Positions 48,726 through 56,557 of a stretch of DNA of 64,000 nucleotides are shown piece after piece. Below the pieces are notes generated by a model that worked only from the letters and a program-made list of their open reading frames with translations, was not told the DNA's origin and made no database searches. The position numbers and the translations under genes are program-made. The DNA is taken from positions 124,001-188,000 of the forward strand of contig NZ_BAABJQ010000012.1 in assembly GCF_039543385.1 (NCBI RefSeq), given 5' to 3'. Positions within the stretch are counted from its first letter, which is position 1. Each line of letters begins with the position of its first letter. The stretch comes from Rugosimonospora acidiphila (GTDB taxonomy: Bacteria > Actinomycetota > Actinomycetes > Mycobacteriales > Micromonosporaceae).

Positions 48726-49928
48726 GTGGTCCAGCTAGCTCGACGAGATGTCCTGCGCTTACTCGCAGCCGCCGGTGCCGCCGGAATCGCCGCTCCCGCA
48801 CTGGCCGCCTGCGGTTCGAATTCGTCATCGGCGGGCAGTTCCGCACCCATTCGGGTCGGGATGCTGGTGCCGCGGACCGGGGCGAACAAGGCGATCGGTG
48901 AGGACCTGACCAACGGTTTCAAGCTCTACCTCGCGCTCAACGGCAACAAGCTGGCCGGGCACCCGGTGAACCTGACGATCGCCGACGAGGGCGACGGCGG
49001 GGACGTGGCGAAGAACGCGCTCGACAAGCTGATCAAGCAGGACGGCGCCCAGGTGCTGACCGGGATCGCGAGCGCGGCCACGATGAGCGCGCTGCGCGAC
49101 CAGATCGAGGCCGCGCAGGTGCCGCTGCTGGGCACCAACGGTTCACCGCTCAACCTGAGCAGCCCGAAGTACATCTGGCGGACCTGCTACGTGGACAACG
49201 AGCCGGGTGAGTCGCTCGGCGAGTACGTCGCGGAGAACGTCAAGGGCAACCAGAAGGTCTTCGTCATCTCCGACGATTCGCCCAGCGCACGCGACGAGGT
49301 GAACGGATTCGTCGGCGCCTACCAGGACACCCCCGACCAGTTCGAGCTGGCGGACGACCCGCTGGTGGTGCCGCTGTACAGCGCGCCGAAGACCAGCCTG
49401 AGCTCGGCCATGTCGAAGATTCGCGAATCGGGCGCGAGCGCCGTGTTCGCGTACTTCGCCGACGCGGGAGCGGCCGAGTTCATCAAGGCGTTCCACAGCG
49501 AGGTGCACGACGTCACGCTCTACTGCCCCGGATTCATGACGGAGACGGTGCTGCTGCAGCAGCAGGGCGGCTCCGCGGACGGCGTCTTCACGTCGCTGAA
49601 CTACTCGCCGGACCTCGACAACGACGCGAACCAGCTGTTCGCCGCCCAGTACCGCAAGTCCTACGGCAAGGACCCGAGCACGTACGCGATGGCCTCGTAC
49701 GACGCGGGCGCCGTGCTGACCAGCGCGCTGGGGCTGGCCGGGAACGACCTGAGCCCGCAGTCGATCAACGCGGCGATCGCCCAGATCGGTGAGATCGACA
49801 GCCCGCGGGGCACCTGGCAGTTCAACCAGAACCGCACGCCGCTGCAGACGTGGTACCTGCGCCAGGTCCGGCCCGACGGCGCGGTGCTGTCCAACGTGCT
49901 GCTCAGCGACCTGGCCACGCTGACCTGA
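48726..49928 (+). CDS. ABC-type solute-binding lipoprotein (LivJ/Peripla_BP_6 family)
   Basis: This 400-residue exported binding protein has a signal with ARRDVLRLLAAAGAAG, resembling a twin-arginine motif, and the lipobox ALAAC, so it is probably a Tat-exported lipoprotein. The mature part begins IRVGMLVPRTGANKAIGEDL and has DEGDGGDVAKNALDKLI, IASAATMSALRDQIEAAQVP and later MASYDAGAVLTSAL. This is the type I periplasmic fold that binds branched-chain amino acids, amides or related small molecules. No LivHMGF permease or ATPase genes are adjacent, so it is an orphan. GTG 48726 was chosen to place the Arg pair near the N-terminus. Confidence 0.88.
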   Translation: MVQLARRDVLRLLAAAGAAGIAAPALAACGSNSSSAGSSAPIRVGMLVPRTGANKAIGEDLTNGFKLYLALNGNKLAGHPVNLTIADEGDGGDVAKNALDKLIKQDGAQVLTGIASAATMSALRDQIEAAQVPLLGTNGSPLNLSSPKYIWRTCYVDNEPGESLGEYVAENVKGNQKVFVISDDSPSARDEVNGFVGAYQDTPDQFELADDPLVVPLYSAPKTSLSSAMSKIRESGASAVFAYFADAGAAEFIKAFHSEVHDVTLYCPGFMTETVLLQQQGGSADGVFTSLNYSPDLDNDANQLFAAQYRKSYGKDPSTYAMASYDAGAVLTSALGLAGNDLSPQSINAAIAQIGEIDSPRGTWQFNQNRTPLQTWYLRQVRPDGAVLSNVLLSDLATLT

Positions 49929-49956
49929 GCCCCCTTCGCGGCCGGTCCAGGCGGGT

Positions 49957-52152
49957 CTAGCGGCCGTCGGGCAGGGCGTAGCCGATGTCGCCGCGCATGT
50001 GCAGCCGCCAGCCGGGCGGCACGTAGTACCCGCACACGGCCGGCGTCTCGACGCAGACCAGGGCGTCCACCTGGTTCGACCGCACCGGGGGCAGGTCGGG
50101 CACGAGGCTCTGCTCGGCCTCGATCCGGCGGCCCGGCAGCAGGATCCACCACGGGTACTCCCAGGTGTCCGAGTTCTGTACCAGTCCCACCCGGTGCGCG
50201 CCCGAGGCCCGTACAGCGGCGGCGGCCCACTCGTACCCGGCCCGCCAACCGGGTCGGCGCTGGAACCGGGCCTGCAGGTCGTCCACGGTGAACACCGAGC
50301 CGGTGCCGACCAGCCGGCGTGGCCACCCGTACCCGACGGTGAGCCAGCCGGCGCACCCGCTGACCACCAGCGCCGCGACCGCCAGCCAGGAGGCGGCGCG
50401 CCGGCCGGCGCCTCCCGGCCCGACGCCGCCCCGATCGGGCGAGCTGGGCCGATCCGGGGAGCTGGGCTGATCCGGGGAGCTGGGCCGATCCGGCGAACTG
50501 GGCCGATCCGGGGAGCTGGCCCGGCTTTTGGGGCTGGGGCGGCGCCGGAACACCGCGTCCAGCCAGAGCCCGGCCAGCGGCGCGCCCAGCACCAGCAGGT
50601 AAAGGATCAGCCGGTTGCCCCACGGCTGCCACTTGATCGTCGTCAGGTACAGGATCAGGGCCAGCCAGAACGCCGCCGCGTGCGCGCGCACCGCGACCGC
50701 GTACCGGCCCGGTACCCGCCTGGCCGGGCGGGCCACCAGGAAACCCGCGCCGAGCAGGACGAGCGCCCCCTCGACCGGGAATGACGCCTTGTCCTCGTCC
50801 GGGTGCCACGCACTGGTCGGGAAGGTCGAACCCCAGAAGGTGATCTCCGGATCGTTGGGGTTGACGCCCACCGCCCGGGAGAGCCGCTCGATCCCGTGCG
50901 CCACCGCGTCGTCCAGCGGGTCGAGCGGTGTGTTCAGCGCGGTGTGGCCGATCCGCAGCGCGTTGACCAGGACGGATGGTGCGTCGTGCCGCTGCATCGA
51001 GATCGAGTCGCGTAGGTAGACGGGGCCGAGCGGGTTGCCGTACTCGCCGGCGATCCGGGCCAGGAACGGGCCGGCGACGGCGCCGGCGAGCACCAGGATC
51101 ACCACCGTGGCCGCGACGGTGCGGACCGGTACCCGCAGCCAACGCAGCACCGCCGGACCTATCCCGGCCCGCGCCGACCGGGTGCGCGGTGCGTCCTGAC
51201 GCAGCTGGGCGACTCCCCAGATGATCAGCAGCGGCCCGGCCGCGAGCAGGCCGTTCTCCTTGGTCAGCGCCACCAGGCCGGTGGCCAGGCCGAGCAGGGC
51301 CACGCCGGTCGGGCCGGTGCGGCGGCGCAGCTCATCCAGGACCAGGGTGGCCACGCACGCGACCCAGGCGGCCACCACGAGATCGGTCTGGGTACTGGTC
51401 GACTCCAGCACGACGATCGGCGTGGTGCCGACCAGGAACGCGGTCAGCACCTGGGCACGCGGGGAGCCGCCCAACTGCCCGGCGATCCGCGAGGCGACCA
51501 GGGCACAGCCGAGCCCGGCCGCGTACTGCGGCAGGTTGTAGAGCGCGTCGCCGCCGGTGAGCAGCCTCAGGTGCAGCAGCAGGTACTCCGCGCCGGGCGC
51601 CAGGGTCAGCTGCCGGTGGATCCGGGTGGCGAACAGGTCGACGTCCCGCTGCTGCACCCAGTGCTCGATCCTGGGCAGGTGGTAGGTCTGCGAGTCGTAG
51701 TTGTTGGGCGGGGAGACCGCCGCGATCAGCAACTCGGCCACGAACACCACGGCCAGCGCCGCCACCATGATCCGTTCCGGGCGCCCGATGCCCGCCCAGG
51801 CCCGCCGTATCCGCTCGCCGAGGGCGGGCGGGTGGCCGTCCCGCAGATACCGTGTGGCCGCCCCCGCCAGGGCCAGCAGCGTCGCGATCGACCAGGTCAG
51901 CACCAGGTACCGCGGCCTCAGAGCGTGCGCCGCGCCGAGCCCCTCGACCAGGATCGCCGCCACGGCGCCGATGAGCACCGCCGCCCGTACCAGCGCCAGG
52001 CGCAACGGCGCGAAGACCTCGCCGGCGGGCCGCAGCGCGTACCCGGCCAGCACGTACGTCGCGGCCGGCAGCAGCCCCAGGAGCACGAGCACAGAAACGA
52101 TGATTATGACGATCTGTCGTTGCGCCATGGCCTTTGGATGACCGGACGCCAA
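49957..52152 (-). CDS. GT39-like (PMT/ArnT-type) membrane glycosyltransferase
   Basis: This protein of about 731 residues has roughly twelve helices in its first 530 residues. The first large extracytoplasmic loop contains SPPNNYDSQTYHLPRIEHWV, with the acidic residue typical of GT-C enzymes that use polyprenyl-phosphate sugars. A Ser/Pro/Asp linker (SSPDRP repeats, about 543-575) follows, then one more helix and a C-terminal extracytoplasmic domain ending DIGYALPDGR. It probably glycosylates a surface protein or glycan. The GT2 gene next to it, divergent, could make the lipid-linked donor. The start is TTG 52152 or, less likely, ATG 52128. A TAGACT box lies at 52162-52167. Confidence 0.82.
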   Translation of the reverse strand: MASGHPKAMAQRQIVIIIVSVLVLLGLLPAATYVLAGYALRPAGEVFAPLRLALVRAAVLIGAVAAILVEGLGAAHALRPRYLVLTWSIATLLALAGAATRYLRDGHPPALGERIRRAWAGIGRPERIMVAALAVVFVAELLIAAVSPPNNYDSQTYHLPRIEHWVQQRDVDLFATRIHRQLTLAPGAEYLLLHLRLLTGGDALYNLPQYAAGLGCALVASRIAGQLGGSPRAQVLTAFLVGTTPIVVLESTSTQTDLVVAAWVACVATLVLDELRRRTGPTGVALLGLATGLVALTKENGLLAAGPLLIIWGVAQLRQDAPRTRSARAGIGPAVLRWLRVPVRTVAATVVILVLAGAVAGPFLARIAGEYGNPLGPVYLRDSISMQRHDAPSVLVNALRIGHTALNTPLDPLDDAVAHGIERLSRAVGVNPNDPEITFWGSTFPTSAWHPDEDKASFPVEGALVLLGAGFLVARPARRVPGRYAVAVRAHAAAFWLALILYLTTIKWQPWGNRLILYLLVLGAPLAGLWLDAVFRRRPSPKSRASSPDRPSSPDRPSSPDQPSSPDRPSSPDRGGVGPGGAGRRAASWLAVAALVVSGCAGWLTVGYGWPRRLVGTGSVFTVDDLQARFQRRPGWRAGYEWAAAAVRASGAHRVGLVQNSDTWEYPWWILLPGRRIEAEQSLVPDLPPVRSNQVDALVCVETPAVCGYYVPPGWRLHMRGDIGYALPDGR
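50433..50522. repeat. Five 18-bp tandem repeats encoding the SSPDRP linker
   Basis: Units of 18 bp close to GATCCGGGGAGCTGGGCC run from 50433 to 50522 with one to three differences each. On the minus strand they encode the hexapeptide linker. Confidence 0.9.
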
Positions 52153-52161
52153 TGAGGACGT

Positions 52162-52167
52162 AGTCTA
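52162..52167 (-). promoter_or_regulatory. -10 box (TAGACT) of the GT39-like gene
   Basis: On the minus strand TAGACT ends nine bases before TTG 52152, so the leader is at most a few bases long. Confidence 0.4.
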
Positions 52168-52200
52168 TTCCGAGCTTGTAACCGATACCCGGAGTTCGCC

Positions 52201-52890
52201 GTGAAGCTATCCATTTTGATGCCGGTGTATAACGAGGAGGCTCGACTCGCTAACGCCCTCAAACAGGCGTTGGACGTGGACTACCCCTGCGAGGCCGAGC
52301 TGGTGGTAGTGGACGACGGCAGCCGCGACGGCACGTCGGAAATCCTCGGCGCGTTCGATGACCCGAGAATCCGGGTGGTCACCCACCAGCGGAATCAGGG
52401 CAAGGGGGCGGCGATCCGGACCGCCGTGGCGAACGCCGTCGGGGAATTCATGGTCATTCTCGATGCCGATCTCGAATACGATCCGCAGGACATTCCCCGG
52501 TTGCTGGATCCGGTGCTCGACGGCCGGGCCGAAGTCGTTTACGGCAACCGTACCTTCGGCAGCCACAGCTCGTTCTCTTTCTGGTACGTGGTGGGCAACA
52601 AGGCGGTCACCACTGCCGCCAACATGCTCTACAACTGCTACCTGGGCGATCTCGAAACCTGTTTCAAATTGATGCCGGTGCGGCTGTACCGGTCGTTGGA
52701 GATCCGGTCCAACGGCTTCGGCATGGAGGCCGAGGTGACCGGCAAGCTGCTGCGCAGGCACATCCGCCCGTACGAGGTGCCGATCAGCTACCGGGCCCGC
52801 TCCCGCATGGAGGGCAAGAAGATCACTTGGCGGGACGGCGTGGAGGCGCTGTGGATCCTCGGCCGCGAGCGGGCACGCCGGCCGCGATAG
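52201..52890 (+). CDS. Family 2 glycosyltransferase (polyprenyl-phosphate mannose/glucose synthase type)
   Basis: This 229-residue GT-A enzyme starts MKLSILMPVYNEEARL. It has the nucleotide-binding DDGSRDGTSEI, RNQGKGAAIRTAV, and DXD-like LDADLEYDP, followed by VVYGNRTFG and a C-terminal YRARSRMEGKKITWRDGVEAL. Without a membrane tail it resembles DPM1-like synthases that transfer hexose from a nucleotide sugar to polyprenyl phosphate. It is divergent from the GT39-like gene, whose enzyme class uses exactly such lipid-linked sugars. The pair may be a two-step glycosylation system. GGAG lies six bases before the GTG. Confidence 0.92.
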   Translation: MKLSILMPVYNEEARLANALKQALDVDYPCEAELVVVDDGSRDGTSEILGAFDDPRIRVVTHQRNQGKGAAIRTAVANAVGEFMVILDADLEYDPQDIPRLLDPVLDGRAEVVYGNRTFGSHSSFSFWYVVGNKAVTTAANMLYNCYLGDLETCFKLMPVRLYRSLEIRSNGFGMEAEVTGKLLRRHIRPYEVPISYRARSRMEGKKITWRDGVEALWILGRERARRPR

Positions 52891-52919
52891 CTGCGCGTGT
52901 ATGCGCGGCGCGGGGCGAG

Positions 52920-52925
52920 TAATCT
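52920..52925 (+). promoter_or_regulatory. -10 box (TAATCT), leaderless start of the DUF1707 gene
   Basis: TAATCT ends eight bases before ATG 52934. Confidence 0.5.
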
Positions 52926-52933
52926 TCCGGACC

Positions 52934-53515
52934 ATGTCCACCCCGATCTCCGACGTCGATCGCGAACGGGCCGCCGAACTGCTCCAGCGTGCCTGTGGGG
53001 ACGGCCGGCTCACCCTCGAGGAGTTCACCGTCCGGGTCGGCGCCGTCTGGTCCGCCGACACGTCGACGGAACTGGAGCGCACGACCAGCGACCTGTCCCC
53101 GGCGCCGCTCGTGGGCTCCAACCAGACCGTCCAGCAGGTCACCTGCGTGTTCGGCGAGAGTAAGCGGATCGGCCGGTGGCGGCTACCGCGTTCGCTGCGG
53201 GCGGTCACCGTGTTCGGTGACTCCCTGCTGGACCTGCGCGAGGTGCAGACCGACGCCGATGTCGTGGAGATCACCGGGCGTTGCGTGTTCGGCAGCTTCA
53301 AGGTGATCGTGCCGGAGGGCGTCGAGGTTGAACTGCAGGGCTCGGCGGTGTTCAGCGCGAAGGCCATCGAACTGGCGCCGGTGCCGCGGCTGCCCGGCAC
53401 GCCGCTGATCCGGGTGAGCGTCAACGGGTACTTCAGCGAGATCAAGGTGCGCAGCCAGGGCCCGAACTCCGAATCGCCGCTGGCGCGCTGGGCTCGAGAC
53501 TTCTTCGGGCGCTGA
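52934..53515 (+). CDS. DUF1707 protein with LiaF-like C-terminal domain
   Basis: This 193-residue protein has an N-terminal DUF1707 domain (about 5-55: ISDVDRERAAELLQRACGDG, LEEFTVRVGAVWSA). A beta-rich C-terminal region follows (about 75-180) with repeated FGxxxL/V strands, for example CVFGESKRIG, VTVFGDSLLDLRE, CVFGSFKVIVPEGVEV. This resembles the cell-wall-active antibiotic response (LiaF-like) domain. Such proteins are linked to envelope stress in Gram-positives, and the exact role is unknown. A large shared hairpin ends this gene and the convergent one. Confidence 0.82.
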   Translation: MSTPISDVDRERAAELLQRACGDGRLTLEEFTVRVGAVWSADTSTELERTTSDLSPAPLVGSNQTVQQVTCVFGESKRIGRWRLPRSLRAVTVFGDSLLDLREVQTDADVVEITGRCVFGSFKVIVPEGVEVELQGSAVFSAKAIELAPVPRLPGTPLIRVSVNGYFSEIKVRSQGPNSESPLARWARDFFGR

Positions 53516-53554
53516 CCGCCCGGTCTCGCGAGGGCCCCGTGCCGTGGCGAGGTC

Positions 53555-53598
53555 ATCGCGCCGCGGCGCCCAACGGGGAGGCGGCGCCGCGGCGCGAT
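53555..53598. terminator. Large bidirectional hairpin between convergent genes
   Basis: ATCGCGCCGCGGCGCC (53555-53570) and its exact complement (53583-53598) form a perfect 16-bp stem with a 12-base loop. Confidence 0.85.
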
Positions 53599-53618
53599 CG
53601 GAGGAGGCCCGTCCTCCG

Positions 53619-53882
53619 TTAGGGACTGGTCAGCGCCGCCGATTTGATCACCGGATCGGCCTCGTCCCAGCCGCCGGTGGCCACGTAGACGTGCGCCCAG
53701 ATGGCACCGTCCGGCCGTCGCATCACCACCGACGTCATCAGGTATGGCCGCTCGTCTTCGCCCATGACCAGATGCTCCGCCGGCCGTCCGAGCAACTGCT
53801 CGAGTTCGCGACGCGACAGCCTGGACAGCGTGGTGATCCGCTCCTGGATGATCTGTCCGATCATTCGCCGTTGTCTGCGCAC
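53619..53882 (-). CDS. Small protein of unknown function
   Basis: This 87-residue protein has a basic, helical N-terminal part (RRQRRMIGQIIQERITTLSR, then LSRRELEQLLGRPAEHLVM) and a strand-rich C-terminal part (YLMTSVVMRRPDGAIWAHVYVATGG). GGAGGGGG directly before the GTG makes it a convincing gene. No family was recognised. It ends near the 16-bp hairpin shared with the DUF1707 gene. Confidence 0.6.
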   Translation of the reverse strand: MRRQRRMIGQIIQERITTLSRLSRRELEQLLGRPAEHLVMGEDERPYLMTSVVMRRPDGAIWAHVYVATGGWDEADPVIKSAALTSP

Positions 53883-53979
53883 ACAACCCCCTCCGGTGGA
53901 CGTCGCTCGTACGTGGCCAGCACCTGCCTACCGTCACGTACGCGGGGCGGTACGGGTTCACTCGGGCGCCACCGGTGGC

Positions 53980-54858
53980 TCATGGTGCCGGTACCTCCGC
54001 CTCCTCCGCCTCCGCGACGGTGCCGGTCGCGCCGGGGGCCGCCTCGACGGCCGTGCGCTTGGCGGGTCTGGCGGTCGTCCGGGCCGGCTCGGCCGGGGCC
54101 GGCTCGCTCGTGCCCAGGAACGACCTCGCGGCGGCCATGCCGACTCGGGTGATGACGGAGTTCTCCTCGACCGGGTCCGGCACGGCGTCGGGGAACACGA
54201 TGAACGTGACGGGCCCGGCGGTGCCGCCGACGCTGGGATCGGTCTCCACGCCGAGGGCCTCCGCCGTGGCGTACGAGGCCTCGCCGATGATGTCCGCCGG
54301 ACCGAGGTCGGCGAAGACCGCGTACACCACCTGGTTCTGGTAGATGACGGCGGCGACGCAGCCCGGCTCGATGCCGGCCTCCTCGTAGTCGAAGCGGTAG
54401 CTGGGCAGCGGGATCACGAAGTAGCGCGTGAGGTCGGCGGTGAAGTAGTCGCCGGTCGAGGTCTCGAAGTTGGTTCCCTCGGAGAACGACGAGTCGGTGT
54501 CCGGATTACATTCGTCTGTCGGCACCCCGTCGCAGTCGATGGCCATATCCGACGTCCAGTAGTAGACCGAGTCGGTCTGGCACACCGCCACCTTCTTGCG
54601 CCCGCCCTCCCGCATCGCGTACCGGCCGCGCGAGACCGGATCGCAGTCGCGCGTCTTGGCCAGCAGCTGGGCGGCGGTCGGCACGCCAGGGGCTCCGCGA
54701 CCCGGTGCGGAGGGCGCGCCCCGATCGGGTCGGTCGGCGCTGTGGCTGGGATGCGACAGCGGGCCGTTGGGCGACATCGCGATGCCCAGCGCCATGCCCG
54801 CGGCCAGCACCGTCGCGGCGGCGCCGCAGGCGAGCAGTCTCAGGTGTAGCGGTTTCAC
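53980..54858 (-). CDS. Secreted GH75-like chitosanase
   Basis: This 292-residue exported protein has a signal peptide (helix about 8-28) and a GH75 domain (about 65-240). VYYWTSDMAIDCDGVPTDEC, SYFTADLTRYFV-like (DYFTADLTRYFVIPLP) and VVYAVFADLGPADIIGEAS are the family's conserved blocks. The Asp of ADLGP and the Glu of IGEAS correspond to the catalytic acids. It should hydrolyse chitosan outside the cell. A C-terminal Ala/Glu/Pro-rich tail (about 245-292) is probably disordered. GTG 54858 follows GGAGAG by six bases. The longer upstream frame lacks support. Confidence 0.85.
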   Translation of the reverse strand: MKPLHLRLLACGAAATVLAAGMALGIAMSPNGPLSHPSHSADRPDRGAPSAPGRGAPGVPTAAQLLAKTRDCDPVSRGRYAMREGGRKKVAVCQTDSVYYWTSDMAIDCDGVPTDECNPDTDSSFSEGTNFETSTGDYFTADLTRYFVIPLPSYRFDYEEAGIEPGCVAAVIYQNQVVYAVFADLGPADIIGEASYATAEALGVETDPSVGGTAGPVTFIVFPDAVPDPVEENSVITRVGMAAARSFLGTSEPAPAEPARTTARPAKRTAVEAAPGATGTVAEAEEAEVPAP

Positions 54859-55229
54859 GAGGGACTCTCCAGGTGTCGGTCGATCTGTGCTCGTCCGGGG
54901 CGTGGTCCGGTCGGAGCGAGGGTCTCCCAGGCGACGGAGAGGTGGCGGATGCGGAAGGGGCGACACTCTACGTGAAATAGGAACGCTTGACGCGTTTGGT
55001 CTTGAGCACAGAGTACAAGGTCGGAGGCACGCGTTTGGGCGGTTCCGGGGACGGAAGTCGCGGCCTGGATCCCTTACGCCGCACGGGTGACGGCCCGGTA
55101 TCCGTCCCCCGAGGGGAGTAGCGCGGCCCGCTGCCGCCGGTGCGGTCGGGTGACGGTACGGGGGAATGGGGATTACCAGTCACTACGGTGGGTAGCTGCG
55201 ATGGGGCACCGTATACATGAGGGGGTCTC
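54859..55229. other. Intergenic region between divergent GH75 and small membrane-protein genes
   Basis: No gene was found. The segment from about 54965 to 55035 is unusually rich in A and T for this window. It contains TTGACG and TTGAGC on the plus strand and TAGAGT on the minus strand, so divergent promoters probably lie here. A TATACAT stretch at 55212-55218 immediately precedes the small gene. Confidence 0.45.
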
Positions 55230-55451
55230 GTGATCAAGAAGTTGCAAGAGATGGGTGTTACCAGCTCGATCGCGTACATGGCGGGAGCTGCGTCCATCGC
55301 GATGTCCATCGGGTCCTGGATGGTCTCCAAGAAGGCGGAGCGCGCCGGCACCGACCGGGCCGACCGTTGGGGAATCTACGTCGGGCTCTGGGCGCCGACC
55401 TTCTTCGGCATCGGCAACGCGTTGAAGCTCGAGGAGACGCACAAGCACTGA
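55230..55451 (+). CDS. Small conserved-looking membrane protein
   Basis: This 73-residue protein has one or two hydrophobic stretches (about 10-31 and 49-62): MGVTSSIAYMAGAASIAMSI and WGIYVGLWAPTFFGIGNALK, separated by a charged loop with KKAERAGTDRADR. GAGGGGG lies four bases before the GTG, with a TATACAT -10-like sequence just upstream. No family was recognised. A near-perfect terminator follows, so it forms its own transcript. Confidence 0.7.
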   Translation: MIKKLQEMGVTSSIAYMAGAASIAMSIGSWMVSKKAERAGTDRADRWGIYVGLWAPTFFGIGNALKLEETHKH

Positions 55452-55499
55452 CCCGGTACCCCCGAAGGCTTCTCCGCCTTTTCGCGACCGTCGTCGCGC

Positions 55500-55527
55500 C
55501 CGGCCTCCACCCGTGGGTGGAGGCCGG
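55500..55527 (+). terminator. Strong intrinsic terminator with short T-run
   Basis: CCGGCCTCCACCC (55500-55512) and GGGTGGAGGCCGG (55515-55527) form a perfect 13-bp stem with a two-base spacer, followed by TTT. Confidence 0.85.
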
Positions 55528-55613
55528 TTTCCATCCACGCTCCGGCGCTCTCCCATGCCCATGACCAGTACCGTTGCTGGCGTTGGCGAACGAGGTTGGG
55601 GAGTGTTTCCGAC

Positions 55614-56150
55614 ATGAACGGGTTGCAGCAGGGACTGGTCGACGGCATCATCGCGCTGCTCGTGCTGGTCTGGGTGATCCGCCGACAGATGGCGGAACGG
55701 CAGCTGACCACGCGACGGATGCTGGCCATGCCATTGATCCTGATCGTGATCGGGCTGGTCACGGACAAGACGCTGTTCCATCGGCTGGACTCGGCCACCG
55801 CGCTCGTCCTGCTGGCGACGGGTCTGGTGATCGGTGCGGTCTCCGGTGCCGCCAGGGCCGCCACGCAGCACATCAGCTGGCGCGGCGGGGTGGTCTACAC
55901 GCGGGGTACCCGCTGGACGATGGTGTTGTGGCTGGCCACCGTGCTGGTACGGGTGGGCATGGCCGCCCTCGGCTCCGTGCTGCACGCCCCCGAGGGCAGC
56001 GGCGAGGTGTTGATTTTCCTGGCGGTCACGCTCGGGGTGCAGAACCTTTTGCTGGCGCGCAGGGCCGGCCTGACGCTTTCGGGCGCGCCGGTGGGCCGGC
56101 CGGACCCGGCGACGACCGGCGCCCAGTCCTCGAATTTCCCCGGTAACTGA
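55614..56150 (+). CDS. Four-to-five-helix membrane protein (CcdC/DUF1453-like layout)
   Basis: This 178-residue protein has five hydrophobic stretches. The first is GLVDGIIALLVLVWVIRRQ, and a polar loop QHISWRGGVVYTRGTRWTMVL lies in the middle. Size and topology resemble DUF1453/CcdC-type proteins, but I see no decisive motif. The Thr/Ser/Pro-rich tail is cytoplasmic or disordered. ATG 55614 follows GGGGAG by ten bases. TTG 55596 is an alternative. Confidence 0.65.
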   Translation: MNGLQQGLVDGIIALLVLVWVIRRQMAERQLTTRRMLAMPLILIVIGLVTDKTLFHRLDSATALVLLATGLVIGAVSGAARAATQHISWRGGVVYTRGTRWTMVLWLATVLVRVGMAALGSVLHAPEGSGEVLIFLAVTLGVQNLLLARRAGLTLSGAPVGRPDPATTGAQSSNFPGN

Positions 56151-56164
56151 ACACCCGCCGCACC

Positions 56165-56194
56165 GATGGCGGACGCCTCCGGGCGGCCGCCATC
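56165..56194 (+). terminator. Hairpin after the membrane-protein gene
   Basis: GATGGCGG (56165-56172) pairs with CCGCCATC (56187-56194) around a 14-base loop, 15 bases after the stop. Confidence 0.5.
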
Positions 56195-56258
56195 TCCGTG
56201 TCGTCCGACCCTCTAATGTGGACGATGCAAATCGATCATTGGAATTGCGGACCGGGCC

Positions 56259-56264
56259 TACCAT
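56259..56264 (+). promoter_or_regulatory. -10 box (TACCAT), leaderless start of the 54-residue protein gene
   Basis: TACCAT ends six bases before ATG 56271 (spacer GGCCGC). Confidence 0.5.
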
Positions 56265-56270
56265 GGCCGC

Positions 56271-56435
56271 ATGTCCGCTATCAAGCCGTGGCACTTGAGT
56301 CTTCTCGGCTGCTGCTGCCTGCTCGTCCTGCTGGTGGTCACCGGGGTGGTGGCGTTCATCGTCCGCCAGAACAACCAACGCGACCAACGCGACCAACGCG
56401 ACCAACGCGACCAACGCAACCAACCACCGCGGTAA
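56271..56435 (+). CDS. 54-residue membrane microprotein with NQRDQRDQRD tail
   Basis: This short gene encodes MSAIKPWHLSLLGCCCLLVL, a helix of about 22 residues with three adjacent Cys, followed by a hydrophilic tail of Gln-Arg-Asp triplets ending NQPPR. It has a leaderless-type -10 box at ideal spacing. The N-terminal SAIKPWHL is reminiscent of TatA-like starts (GALKPWHI), but the amphipathic helix of TatA is missing. The tail comes from a 9-bp tandem repeat. It is likely a single-pass inner-membrane protein with a cytoplasmic tail; the function is unknown. The overlapping longer frame at 56198-56458 encodes TRPTRPTRP and is judged spurious. Confidence 0.6.
   Translation: MSAIKPWHLSLLGCCCLLVLLVVTGVVAFIVRQNNQRDQRDQRDQRDQRNQPPR
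56376..56420. repeat. 9-bp tandem repeat CAACGCGAC
   Basis: Four perfect units (56376-56411) and one variant, CAACGCAAC, encode the Gln-Arg-Asp tail of the microprotein. Confidence 0.9.
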
Positions 56436-56557
56436 CCTCCCCGACCGGATGCCCGTGACCGGTTCGCGGCCGGCCCGCCGAGCCGCGCGGTGATCGGCTC
56501 GGCCCGCTTATCGCCGGAATTTGCTTCCACCCCGCCCGCGCGTGATGCGATGAGCGT

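Noticed and set aside
56198..56458. 86-codon frame with TRPTRPTRP repeat
   Set aside because: It overlaps the 54-residue microprotein in another phase, lacks a promoter or ribosome site at its start, and its repeat is the frame-shifted reading of the same 9-bp unit.
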